From: Novosphingobium sp. SG919
Lineage (GTDB): Bacteria > Pseudomonadota > Alphaproteobacteria > Sphingomonadales > Sphingomonadaceae
NCBI RefSeq assembly: GCF_012932495.1
Contig: NZ_JABCNG010000002.1
Coordinates: 558,001-622,000 of the forward strand
Direction: 5' to 3'
Length of the DNA: 64,000 bases
Shown: positions 8,243 through 16,046 of the stretch, in pieces
Numbering within the stretch: position 1 is the stretch's first letter
Layout: the number at the start of each line of letters is the position of its first letter
Position numbers and translations under genes: made by a program
The notes under the pieces: model-generated
Told to the model about the DNA's origin: nothing
What the model saw: only the letters and a program-made list of their open reading frames with translations
The model's database searches: none

Positions 8243-10719
8243 TCTGCGGCCTCCAAAAGTGCGGGGGTGGGGAAGGGGCGGAACTCGCCCAGGTGCTGGT
8301 GCAGTTCGGCGTCTTCGCCGCCCACGCGGCGCGCCCAGGGATCGTCCTGCGAGAATTTCTGCGAATAGGCAAAGCGCGCGGCCAAGCGCTCCACCGCGTC
8401 GGGCGCGTCGAACAGGCTGGCCTTGATATGCGCCAGGCCCACGCGCTCGATCCACGGCGCGGTGCGTTCGAGATACCATGCCTCTTCGCGGTAGAGCTGG
8501 ACGAAGGCGGCGCAGACCTGCATCGCCTCGGCTTCGGTGGTGACTTTGCACAGCAGGTCCGTGGCGCGCACGTGGATGCCGCCGTTGCCGCCGACATGGA
8601 GTTCATAGCCCGAGTCCACGCAGATCACGCCGAAATCCTTGATCGTCGCTTCGGCGCAATTGCGCGGGCAGCCGCTGACCGCGATCTTGAACTTGTGCGG
8701 CATCCAGCTGCCCCAGGTCATGTGCTCGATCCTGATGCCGAGGCCGGTGGAATCCTGGGTGCCGAAGCGGCACCATTCGCTGCCCACGCAGGTCTTCACC
8801 GTGCGCAACGACTTGCCATAGGCATGGCCCGAAACCATGCCGGCAGCGTTGAGATCGGCCCAGATCTTGGGCAGGTCTTCCTTCTTCACGCCAAAGATAT
8901 CGAGCCGTTGCCCGCCGGTCACCTTGACCATGCGGCCATACTTTTCGGTGGCATCGGCAATCGCGCGCAATTCGCCGGGGTTGGTCATCCCGCCCCACAT
9001 GCGCGGCACCACCGAATAAGTGCCGTCCTTCTGGATATTGGCATGGAGCCGCTCGTTGACGAAGCGGCTTTGCTGGTCGTCCTGATAGGTGCCCGGCAGC
9101 GCGCAGAGCAGGTAATAGTTGAGCGCGGGACGGCACGAGGCGCAGCCATCGGGCGTGCTCCAGTTCAATTCCTGCATGACTTGCGGGATCAGCTTGAATT
9201 CGCGCTCTACGATCAGGCGGCGCACATCGGCATGGGTGAACGTGGTGCACTTGCACATGGTCTTGGGGCCGGATTGCACGTTCTCGCCCAGGCTGAGCGC
9301 GAGCAATTGTTCCACCAGGCCAGTGCACGATCCGCACGAGGCCGACGCCTTGCACTGCGAACGCACCGCATCGAGGCTGCACGCGCCGCCGGCAATAGTG
9401 GCCATGACCGTGCCCTTGGACACGCCGTTGCAGCCGCACACTTCCGCGTCATCGGGCAGGGCGGCCATGGCGGCGAGCGGATCGGCCGCCGCGCCGCCGG
9501 AAAGGGCATGGGCCTGGCCGAAGATCAGCTTCTCGCGCATGTCGGCAATTTCGGCGCCGCGCTTGAGCAGGTCGAAATACCAGGCGCCGTCGCTGGTATC
9601 GCCATAGAGCACGGCGCCGACCACGCGGCCCCCTTGCACCACCACGCGCTTGTAGAGCCCGCGCGCGGCATCGCGCATCACGATGTCCTCGCAATCCGCG
9701 CCGCCGGAGAAATCGCCCGCCGAAAACAGGTCGATCCCCGAAACTTTCAGCTTGGTGGAGGTGACCGATCCGGCAAACCCCGCGCCGGGGCGGCCCACGG
9801 CCATGTCGGCCGCCGCGCGGCACATCTCCCACAGCGGCGCGACCAGGCCATAGCAGGCGCCGCGATGCTGCACGCATTCGCCCACCGCCAGGATTGCGGG
9901 GTCGCTGGTGACCATGTGATCGTCCACCACGATGCCGCGTTCCACCGCTAGCCCGGCGGACTTGGCGAGCGCGGTCGCCGGGCGGATGCCCACGGCCATG
10001 ACCACCAGATCGGCCGAAATCTCGCGCCCGTCTTTCAGCCGCACACCGGCCACCCGCCCATTCCGTTCAAGGATTTCGGCCGTGTCCGCCCCGGTCAGGA
10101 TCGTCTGTCCGCGCCGTTCCAGTTCGGTCTTGAGCAGGTAGCCTGCCGCTTCGTCGAGCTGGCGCTCCATCAGCGTGGGCATCAGATGAATGACCGTCAC
10201 GCCCATGCCGCGCAAGGAGAGGCCATGCGCCGCTTCCAGCCCGAGCAGCCCGCCGCCGATGACCACGGCCTGGCCACCGGCATCGGCAGCGCGCAACATC
10301 TTGTCCACATCGTCCAGATCGCGGAACGTGACCACGCCGGGCAGGCTGGCGCCGGGCACGGGAATGATGAACGGATCGGACCCGGTGGCGAGCAGGAGCC
10401 GGTCATAGGGTTCGACCCGGCCCGACGCGGCGGTGACGGTGCGCGCGGCGCGGTCGATCGCCACGACCGGATCGCCCGCAACCAGCGTGATGCCGTTGTC
10501 GGCATACCAGGCCGCATCGTTGATCACGATGTCTTCAAAGGTCTTTTCGCCGGCCAGCACGGGCGAAAGCATGATGCGGTTGTAATTCACCCGCGGTTCG
10601 GCGCCGAAGATCGTGATCCGGTAGACCGCCGGATCGCGCGCCAGCACTTCCTCCACCGCGCGGCACCCGGCCATGCCGTTGCCGATCACGACGAGGCGTT
10701 GGAGAGGTGTGGCAACCAT
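8239..10719 (-). CDS. nirB: Assimilatory nitrite reductase [NAD(P)H] large subunit
   Basis: An 826-residue NirB, which reduces nitrite to ammonium. Order of domains: FAD/NAD(P)-binding oxidoreductase (about 1-400, starting VVIGNGMAG), BFD-type [2Fe-2S] region (CGCNG ... CKASASCGSC, about 425-475), a second cysteine cluster (CKC ... CASC), then the nitrite/sulfite reductase region. The siroheme-[4Fe-4S] cysteines are in CVGSEWC and CPRNC. Length is normal for the family. ATG 10719 has AGGAG about ten bases upstream. It heads the operon nirB-nirD-cobA-GGDEF/EAL and lies behind an ANTAR-type attenuator, so expression should rise when NasS senses nitrate or nitrite and frees NasT. Confidence 0.96.
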   Translation of the reverse strand: MVATPLQRLVVIGNGMAGCRAVEEVLARDPAVYRITIFGAEPRVNYNRIMLSPVLAGEKTFEDIVINDAAWYADNGITLVAGDPVVAIDRAARTVTAASGRVEPYDRLLLATGSDPFIIPVPGASLPGVVTFRDLDDVDKMLRAADAGGQAVVIGGGLLGLEAAHGLSLRGMGVTVIHLMPTLMERQLDEAAGYLLKTELERRGQTILTGADTAEILERNGRVAGVRLKDGREISADLVVMAVGIRPATALAKSAGLAVERGIVVDDHMVTSDPAILAVGECVQHRGACYGLVAPLWEMCRAAADMAVGRPGAGFAGSVTSTKLKVSGIDLFSAGDFSGGADCEDIVMRDAARGLYKRVVVQGGRVVGAVLYGDTSDGAWYFDLLKRGAEIADMREKLIFGQAHALSGGAAADPLAAMAALPDDAEVCGCNGVSKGTVMATIAGGACSLDAVRSQCKASASCGSCTGLVEQLLALSLGENVQSGPKTMCKCTTFTHADVRRLIVEREFKLIPQVMQELNWSTPDGCASCRPALNYYLLCALPGTYQDDQQSRFVNERLHANIQKDGTYSVVPRMWGGMTNPGELRAIADATEKYGRMVKVTGGQRLDIFGVKKEDLPKIWADLNAAGMVSGHAYGKSLRTVKTCVGSEWCRFGTQDSTGLGIRIEHMTWGSWMPHKFKIAVSGCPRNCAEATIKDFGVICVDSGYELHVGGNGGIHVRATDLLCKVTTEAEAMQVCAAFVQLYREEAWYLERTAPWIERVGLAHIKASLFDAPDAVERLAARFAYSQKFSQDDPWARRVGGEDAELHQHLGEFRPFPTPALLEAAE

Positions 10720-10755
10720 GGATCACGAACTCCTGCAATGCCACGCAGCAAACGC

Positions 10756-10867
10756 AAAAAGGCCGCCACAACACACGCCAGGAGGCGATGGTCGGGGCGG
10801 CTTCGTTGCCACGCGATGGGAAGAAAGAACCCTTGGCCGGCGCGAGGGGCACCCGCCATTGGGTGCC
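10756..10867 (-). promoter_or_regulatory. Predicted NasT/ANTAR antitermination leader of the nirB operon
   Basis: Read on the minus strand: P1 is GGCACCC, loop AATGGC, GGGTGCC (10867 down to 10848), a perfect 7-bp stem. P2 is GTGGC, loop AACGAA, GCCGC (10812 down to 10797). Both hexaloops have A1 and G4. The P2 3' arm is part of GCCGCC (10801-10796), which pairs with GGCGGC (10767-10762) to make a terminator that also contains a small CGCC-TCCT-GGCG hairpin. The terminator is followed by C and T5 (10760-10756). P2 formation would block the terminator. The nirB start lies 37 bases beyond. This matches the known mode of NasT-type ANTAR regulators. Confidence 0.82.
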
Positions 10868-10961
10868 GGCCGGATCAGGGCTGATAGGGTTGATCCTATA
10901 CGCTAGCCGGTGCTTCGCCAAGCGGATTTTGCAGGTGCGAGCGAATCGGAGCCTTAACTGT

Positions 10962-10990
10962 CGTCACCCCGGGTCAAGCCCGGGCTGACG
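10962..10990. repeat. REP-like hairpin, probable nasS terminator
   Basis: Nested inverted arms: CGTCA ... TGACG outside and CCCGGG ... CCCGGG inside around TCAAG. It sits just past the nasS stop and before the nirB leader, so it may end nasTS transcription, although no T-run follows. The core CCCCGG-(G/A)-TCAAG recurs at 44406-44434, which suggests a dispersed element family. Confidence 0.5.
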
Positions 10991-11001
10991 TAGTTGTTTG
11001 A

Positions 11002-12219
11002 TTACAGGTTGTTTTCCAAACTCGCCAAATACCCCGCGATATCGTGCGGATCGAAGCTGCGCCCGTCAAAAAAGCGGTTGTCGGCCATGGTCATCGCGCC
11101 TTGCTGCGCCCCCACCGACGTCAATTGCGCCAGGCTGCCTTCCACCTTGGAACTGGCGCCGGGGAGGGGCTCCCCGCTGCCGAGCAGCGCCGCGCGATAG
11201 ACATCGGGGCGGAAAACCCGCCCGGCGGCCTGCGCGTCTGCCATGTCGATCGCGCCGCCTTCCCAGCGCACCATCTGGGTGTAGAGCCATTGCGCCTGGC
11301 TGACCCACGGGAAATTGGCCGCCTCGCGATACTGGAACATGAAATCGGGAAAATGCACCGGTTCAGCGCCTTGCGACAGGCGCAGGCGGTCGGTGATGGC
11401 CCGTTCGATCAGCTCGGCCCGCCCATCGAGATAGGCCGGGCGCGCCAGGATCGCGGCGTTTTCGCGGGCCATGGCGGGATCGGCAAAGTGGCGCGCCGCC
11501 ATGGTCAGCGCGCGGATCAATGCCTCGGTTTCGGGGCGGCGATCCTCCAGCGTGGATTGGCGCATGGCCAGCACCTTTTCCACGCCGCGCCGCCAGATCT
11601 GCGCGGTGGCCAGCACGATTCGCCCGGCCCCGCGCTCCACCGCCACGCTGTTCCACGGTTCGCCCACGCAGATGCCATCCACCTCGCCCGCTTCCAGCGC
11701 GTCGGCGCTGAACGGCGGGGGGACGACGGTGATCTCCACGTCCACATCGGGGCGGATGCCGCAGGCGGCCAGCCAGTAGCGCAGCATGTAATTGTGGCTG
11801 GAATGGCGGTGGACCACGGCAAAGCGCAGCCGCCTGCCTTGGGCAAGTTCCTCTGCTACCACGGTTTTAAGTGCGGCCCCGGCAGCGCGGGGATCGGCCA
11901 GCGCGCCGTCTGGCGCGATTCGCGCGGCAAGGTCTGTGCGCAGGGTGATGGCGTTGCCGTTGAGCCCCAGCACGAAGGGGACGGTCAGCGGCTGGGCCGG
12001 GCGCCCGCGTCCCAGCGTGGTGGCAATGGCCAGCGGCGCCACCAGATGCGCGGCATGGGTGTGGCCGTAAAGCAGCCGGTCGAGCACCGTGGCCCAACTC
12101 ACATCGCGCACCAGCCGCAACGACAGGCCTTCCTGCACGGCAAAGCCGTGCTCGTGCGCCAGGATCGGCAGCGCGGCATCGACCAGCGGCAGGAAGCCGA
12201 TTGCAAATTCGTGGGCCAT
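11002..12219 (-). CDS. nasS: Cytoplasmic nitrate/nitrite sensor, NrtA/CmpA-type
   Basis: A 405-residue protein of the NrtA/CmpA periplasmic-binding family but without any signal peptide (MAHEFAIGFLPLVDAALP). That is the hallmark of NasS, the cytoplasmic sensor that holds NasT until nitrate or nitrite binds. HRHSSHNYMLRYWLAACG and CVGEPWNSVAVERG are typical of nitrate-binding members. The ATG at 12219 overlaps the nasT stop (TGATG); a TTG at 12222 is the only nearby alternative. It is co-transcribed after nasT. Together they should control the two ANTAR leaders in this window. Confidence 0.9.
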   Translation of the reverse strand: MAHEFAIGFLPLVDAALPILAHEHGFAVQEGLSLRLVRDVSWATVLDRLLYGHTHAAHLVAPLAIATTLGRGRPAQPLTVPFVLGLNGNAITLRTDLAARIAPDGALADPRAAGAALKTVVAEELAQGRRLRFAVVHRHSSHNYMLRYWLAACGIRPDVDVEITVVPPPFSADALEAGEVDGICVGEPWNSVAVERGAGRIVLATAQIWRRGVEKVLAMRQSTLEDRRPETEALIRALTMAARHFADPAMARENAAILARPAYLDGRAELIERAITDRLRLSQGAEPVHFPDFMFQYREAANFPWVSQAQWLYTQMVRWEGGAIDMADAQAAGRVFRPDVYRAALLGSGEPLPGASSKVEGSLAQLTSVGAQQGAMTMADNRFFDGRSFDPHDIAGYLASLENNL

Positions 12220-12797
12220 CAACTGCCTCCCATCAGGCCATGGGCCGTTACCACTGCCGCCGCGATTTCGGCGATCTTGCGCCCCTGGTCCATCGCCGTC
12301 TTGCGCAAGGCGGCATAAGCATCGGGTTCGGAAAGACCGCGCGATTTCATCAGGATGCGCTTGGCCGCGTCCACCGTCTCGCGCTCCGCCAGCTTGCCGC
12401 GCGCGTCGGCCAGATCGGCCTGGAGCCGGGCAAAGGCGTTGAACCGCCGCACGGCCAGATCGAGGATCGCGCGGATGCGGTGCGGGGCAAAGCCATCGAC
12501 CACATAGGCCGAAACCCCGGCGTCGATGCTCGCCCCAATCGACTCCTCGTCCGAATCGTCAACGAACATCGCAATCGGCCGGTCGAGCACGCGGCTGACC
12601 GCGAAATATTCCTCCAGCACGTCGCGGCTGGGGTTGCCCAGGTCCATCAGCACGATGTCGGGCTCCAGTTCGGCGATGCGTGCCACCAGCGCGCGACGCT
12701 GGGTGATCACGAACACCTCGCAGTCCTCCAGCCCCGCCAATCCTTCATGGATGACAGAGGCCCTGGCCGCGCTTTCATCGACGATCGCCACACGCAT
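12219..12797 (-). CDS. nasT: ANTAR-domain transcription antiterminator
   Basis: A 192-residue response-regulator-like protein. The receiver domain (about 1-120) starts MRVAIVDES and has LMDLGNP at the usual Asp position. A coiled segment follows, then the C-terminal ANTAR RNA-binding domain (about 135-188), with AERETVDAAKRILM and LSEPDAYAALR as the family core. It binds paired hexaloop hairpins and prevents terminator formation. Activity is normally controlled by NasS, not by phosphorylation. I prefer ATG 12797 over the upstream GTG 12815 because family members begin MR(V/I)A. The downstream ATG of nasS overlaps its stop. Confidence 0.92.
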   Translation of the reverse strand: MRVAIVDESAARASVIHEGLAGLEDCEVFVITQRRALVARIAELEPDIVLMDLGNPSRDVLEEYFAVSRVLDRPIAMFVDDSDEESIGASIDAGVSAYVVDGFAPHRIRAILDLAVRRFNAFARLQADLADARGKLAERETVDAAKRILMKSRGLSEPDAYAALRKTAMDQGRKIAEIAAAVVTAHGLMGGS

Positions 12798-12913
12798 GCA
12801 CGCGAGAGTCGGCACAGATCAGCACGGATGCAATGCAAAAATCGCGGTTCGGCGCCCGCGCGATTTCGCACTTGCATCATTGCGGCAAACGCGTCAGGTT
12901 ATGGGCAACAGCG

Positions 12914-12975
12914 CGATCACAAGGGCGTGATCGGCCGCTTTTCTCACCCATCCCATCAGCACGGCAATGGCGCCG
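12914..12975 (+). other. Possible stand-alone ANTAR-like hairpin pair (plus strand)
   Basis: Between the kinase and nasT, read on the plus strand, there is CGATCAC-AAGGGC-GTGATCG (12914-12933; 7-bp stem) and, 28 bases later, CGGC-AATGGC-GCCG (12962-12975; 4-bp stem). Both loops have A1 and G4. The hairpin spacing resembles the two real leaders. No plus-strand gene follows and I see no convincing terminator, so this may be coincidence or a small decoy RNA. The minus-strand loops do not fit the motif. Confidence 0.3.
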
Positions 12976-13014
12976 CCCCGTTTTCGGAGCAGGCCCATGG
13001 TGCGCATTCCGCCC

Positions 13015-14709
13015 TTATCGCCACAAGACCGCAACGATCAGCGCCGCTGCCAGCAGCGCGCAAAGCCCTTTCCAGAACAGCAGCGGATCGCGTTGCAGCA
13101 AAGGCAAGGGGCGCAAGGGCCGGCGCGCCACGGCGGCGCCACCTTCCAGCGCGCGGACCACGTCCACCATGTCGGCAAAGCGGCTGGCCGGGTCGATCGC
13201 CACCATGCGCAGCAGCACGGCATCGAGCCAGCCGGGCAGGGCGGCATTGCCCTGGCTGGGCGGATCGGGCTGGCGAAAGCGCGGGCGGCTGAACGCTTCG
13301 GCCTGGCCGTGGGGCCAGCTCCGCGCAAACAGGCGCCACAGCACCACGCCCAGGGCGAACTGGTCGGTGGCCGGGCTGCCGGCCTCTCCGGCAAACATTT
13401 CGGGCGCCAGGTAGCCCGGCGTGCCGGGGATTTCATCGACGCCGGTTTCCTCCACCTGGGGCAGGCGCGCCACGCCCAGGTCGATCAGGCGGGGCGCGGT
13501 GTCTTCGCCCACGATCACGTTTTCGGGCTTCACATCGCGGTGCACGATGCCCAGCCGGTGCAGCGCGGCCAGGCCCCGCGCCATGCCGATGGCCAGCGCC
13601 AGCGCTTCGGCAAAGGGCACCGCGCCCTGGGCCAGCCGCGCTTCCAGCGTCATGCCGGGGTAGAACGGCTGCACCCCGTAAAGCCGGGTCTGGCGGCTTT
13701 CATCGACGGCGATCGCGCTGCCCACGAACGGGCTGTTGACCCGCGCGCCCACCACCAGTTCGCGGGCAAAGGCGGCGCGCGCGGCGGCATCGGACAAGAG
13801 CGCCTGCTGCGGGAACTTGATCACCACGCCGGCCCCACCGCCCAGGGTATCGGTGGCGCGGAACACGCGGGCCAGGCGCCCTTCGGACAGCAGCGTACCC
13901 AGGGCAAAGCCATCCACGCTTTCGCCCACTTGCGGCGCGGGCAGGATCGGCAGGCGCGCCAGATCGCCCGCCACGCCATCATGGCCGGGCAGCGGCAGGC
14001 TTACCACATCGAGCACCACGGCGCTGGCATTGTCGCGTCCGCCCGCCGCCAGTGCGGCATCGACCAGGCCTTGCGCGTCGGCCTCGGCGGAACGACGCGC
14101 CGCGAGCAGGCGTTCGATGCGCCGGGCCGAAAGCACGCCGTGCACGCCGTCGCTGGTCAGCACCAGGCGATCGTGCGGGGCCAGCGCCACTTGCTGGTGA
14201 TCCAGCCGCAGCGTGTCTTCCAGGCCGAGTGCACGCAGCAGGACATGGCGCATATCGGGGTGGGCGTGGCAATGGTCCACGGTCAATTGCTGCAGGCGCC
14301 CATCGCGCAGCAACCAGGCGCGGCTGTCGCCCACGTGCAGCACATGGGCACGCCGCCCGCGCAGCACCAGCGCGGTGAACGTGGTGGCGCAATGGGCCAT
14401 GGCCTCGCCCCGGCCCATCGCGGCCAGCCAGCGGTTGTAGGGGCGCAGCACGCGCTCGGCCGCGACGGCCACGCCGATGGTGGCCGGCTGCGCATAGAAT
14501 CCATCGAAGAAGCTGGCCACGGCGAGTTCGGCCGCCACGCGTCCGGCTTTGCCGCCGCTCACGCCATCGGCCAGCGCGGCGGCCAGGCCGTGGCGCCGCC
14601 GCTCGCTTTCGCTGCCCAGCCAGGCGGCGGCAAAATCCTGGTTTTCCGGCCTTGGTCCCGGCGCGCTGGCAATCCCCACCGCCGCCCACAGCCGTCCTTC
14701 CTCGTGCAT
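13015..14709 (-). CDS. Fused PP2C-type phosphatase and Ser/Thr protein kinase
   Basis: A 564-residue fusion. Residues about 10-235 are a PP2C-like phosphatase (PENQDF, ALADGVSGG, HVGDSRAWL, LTSDGVHG, GGRDNASAV carry the metal-binding Asp residues). Residues about 260-520 are a protein kinase with HRDVKPENV (catalytic loop) and IDLGVAR in place of the usual DFG. A single hydrophobic segment at the very C-terminus (LLFWKGLCALLAAALIVAVLW) should anchor it to the membrane. ATG 14709 has GAGGGGG upstream. Kinase/phosphatase fusions are known neighbours of nitrate-assimilation genes in other proteobacteria, for example Pseudomonas, but the target here is unknown. Confidence 0.9.
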   Translation of the reverse strand: MHEEGRLWAAVGIASAPGPRPENQDFAAAWLGSESERRRHGLAAALADGVSGGKAGRVAAELAVASFFDGFYAQPATIGVAVAAERVLRPYNRWLAAMGRGEAMAHCATTFTALVLRGRRAHVLHVGDSRAWLLRDGRLQQLTVDHCHAHPDMRHVLLRALGLEDTLRLDHQQVALAPHDRLVLTSDGVHGVLSARRIERLLAARRSAEADAQGLVDAALAAGGRDNASAVVLDVVSLPLPGHDGVAGDLARLPILPAPQVGESVDGFALGTLLSEGRLARVFRATDTLGGGAGVVIKFPQQALLSDAAARAAFARELVVGARVNSPFVGSAIAVDESRQTRLYGVQPFYPGMTLEARLAQGAVPFAEALALAIGMARGLAALHRLGIVHRDVKPENVIVGEDTAPRLIDLGVARLPQVEETGVDEIPGTPGYLAPEMFAGEAGSPATDQFALGVVLWRLFARSWPHGQAEAFSRPRFRQPDPPSQGNAALPGWLDAVLLRMVAIDPASRFADMVDVVRALEGGAAVARRPLRPLPLLQRDPLLFWKGLCALLAAALIVAVLWR

Positions 14710-14804
14710 GGCAGCATCCCCCTCACGTGTGTGCACACGCGATTGGGGCCGCACCCATCCACGCCGTCAACATCCATTTCGTGCTTTGAGGGGAGCGTTT
14801 CGCA
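14710..14804. promoter_or_regulatory. Divergent promoter region, kinase/narK
   Basis: This 95-base gap separates the divergent kinase and nitrate transporter genes. It contains a perfect 10-bp palindrome GTGTGCACAC at 14729-14738, a possible regulator site. The GAGGGGAGCG ribosome site of the transporter is at about 14788-14797. No ANTAR-type hairpin pair is visible, so the transporter/reductase operon is probably controlled differently from nirB. Confidence 0.4.
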
Positions 14805-16028
14805 ATGACTGAAAAACCGTTCTGGCAATCGGGCCATCGGCCCACGCTGATCATGGCCTTCCTCTATTTCGACGTGGCCTTCATGATCTGGAACCTGCTG
14901 GGGCCGCTGGCGCCGATCTTTGCCAAGGCCATGGCGCTCAGCCCGGCGCAGAAGGGCTTTATCGTGGCCGTGCCCACGCTGGCGGGCGCCGTGCTGCGCC
15001 TGGTGAACGGCTTCCTGGCCGATCGCATCGGGCAAAAGCGCACCGGGGTGATCAGCCAGATCATCGTGATCGGCGGCTTGCTGACCGCTTGGAAACTGGG
15101 CGTCGACAGCATCCACGCGCTGATCGCGGTGGGCGTGGTGCTGGGCTTTGCCGGCGCCTCGTTCTCGGTCGCGCTGCCGCTCGCCGGCCGGTGGTATCCC
15201 CCCGCGCACCAGGGCAAGGCCATGGGCATTGCCGGCATGGGCAATTCCGGCACGGTGCTCGCCGCGCTGTTCGCGCCGATCCTGGCCAAGCTGTTCGGCT
15301 GGTCCAACGTGCTGGCGCTGGCCACGATTCCGGCCGTGGTCGTGCTGATTGCCTTTGTCGCGCTGGCCAAGGACAGCCCCAACCAGCCTGAAGCCAAACC
15401 GCTCGGCCAATATGTCGCGGGCTATTTTCGCATGCTGCGCGAGGGTGATGCCTGGTGGTTCATCCTGTTCTACGGCGTCACCTTCGGCGGATTCGTCGGC
15501 CTCTCGGGCTCGCTGCCCACGTGGTACACCACCGAACTGGGCATGACGCCGATCATGGCCGGCTATGCCACCGCCGCCTGCGTCTTCGCCGGCTCGCTGG
15601 TGCGCCCCATCGGTGGCGCGCTGGCCGACCGGGTGGGCGGGATCAAGACGCTGACGGGCGTCTATGCCATTGCCGCCGTGCTCTTGGTGGTGATCAGCCA
15701 GACACCCGCGAGCTTTGCCGTGATGTTCCCGCTGTTCTTCTGCGTGATGGCCACGCTGGGCGTGGGCAATGGCGCGGTGTTCCAACTGGTGCCGCAGCGC
15801 TTCCGCAACGAGATCGGCGTGATGACCGGCCTGGTCGGCTTTGGCGGCGGCGTGGGCGGGTTCTACCTCGCGTCCTCGCTGGGCCTGGCCAAGCAGTGGA
15901 CCGGATCGATGGGGCCGGGCTTCCTGGTCTTTGCTGCCCTGGCCGTGCTCGCGCTGGCGGGGCTGAGCGTGGTCAAGACGCGCTGGCGCACCACCTGGGG
16001 CGCGGCGATTGCCGGCGTGCGGATCTGA
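14805..16028 (+). CDS. nasA: MFS nitrate/nitrite transporter (NarK/NasA family)
   Basis: A 407-residue major facilitator with about 12 hydrophobic segments. Family marks include the Arg in TLAGAVLRLVNG, GFAGASFSVALP (nitrate-signature-like, Gly-rich), GMGNSGTVLA and the second signature GNGAVFQLVPQRF. It should import nitrate (and perhaps nitrite) across the inner membrane. It is divergent from the kinase/phosphatase gene and 18 bases upstream of the nitrate reductase. Both genes share the ribosome-site context GGGAGCGTTT, which suggests coordinated translation. Narrow substrate choice cannot be read from sequence. Confidence 0.93.
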   Translation: MTEKPFWQSGHRPTLIMAFLYFDVAFMIWNLLGPLAPIFAKAMALSPAQKGFIVAVPTLAGAVLRLVNGFLADRIGQKRTGVISQIIVIGGLLTAWKLGVDSIHALIAVGVVLGFAGASFSVALPLAGRWYPPAHQGKAMGIAGMGNSGTVLAALFAPILAKLFGWSNVLALATIPAVVVLIAFVALAKDSPNQPEAKPLGQYVAGYFRMLREGDAWWFILFYGVTFGGFVGLSGSLPTWYTTELGMTPIMAGYATAACVFAGSLVRPIGGALADRVGGIKTLTGVYAIAAVLLVVISQTPASFAVMFPLFFCVMATLGVGNGAVFQLVPQRFRNEIGVMTGLVGFGGGVGGFYLASSLGLAKQWTGSMGPGFLVFAALAVLALAGLSVVKTRWRTTWGAAIAGVRI

Positions 16029-16046
16029 TCGGGAGCGTTTGTAGCC

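Noticed and set aside
7026..8606. A 526-codon minus-strand reading frame starting at 8606
   Set aside because: Its first 238 codons lie opposite coding frames of nirB and nirD and have no recognisable domain. Only the part from ATG 7892 is cobA.
10868..10930. Sigma-54 promoter before nirB (GG-N10-GC)
   Set aside because: The minus strand has a GG-N10-GC spacing near 10920, but the TTGC half is missing; too weak to list. A TATAGG -10-like box is equally weak.
12914..12933. The 12914 hairpin as a plain terminator of the kinase transcript
   Set aside because: On the minus strand no T-run follows the stem. I could not decide its role and keep it only as a tentative ANTAR-like element.
12967..14808. 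A 613-codon plus-strand frame over the kinase gene
   Set aside because: It is the antisense frame of the PP2C/kinase gene, rich in Arg/Gln/His from GC-biased codons, with no domain and no ribosome site.
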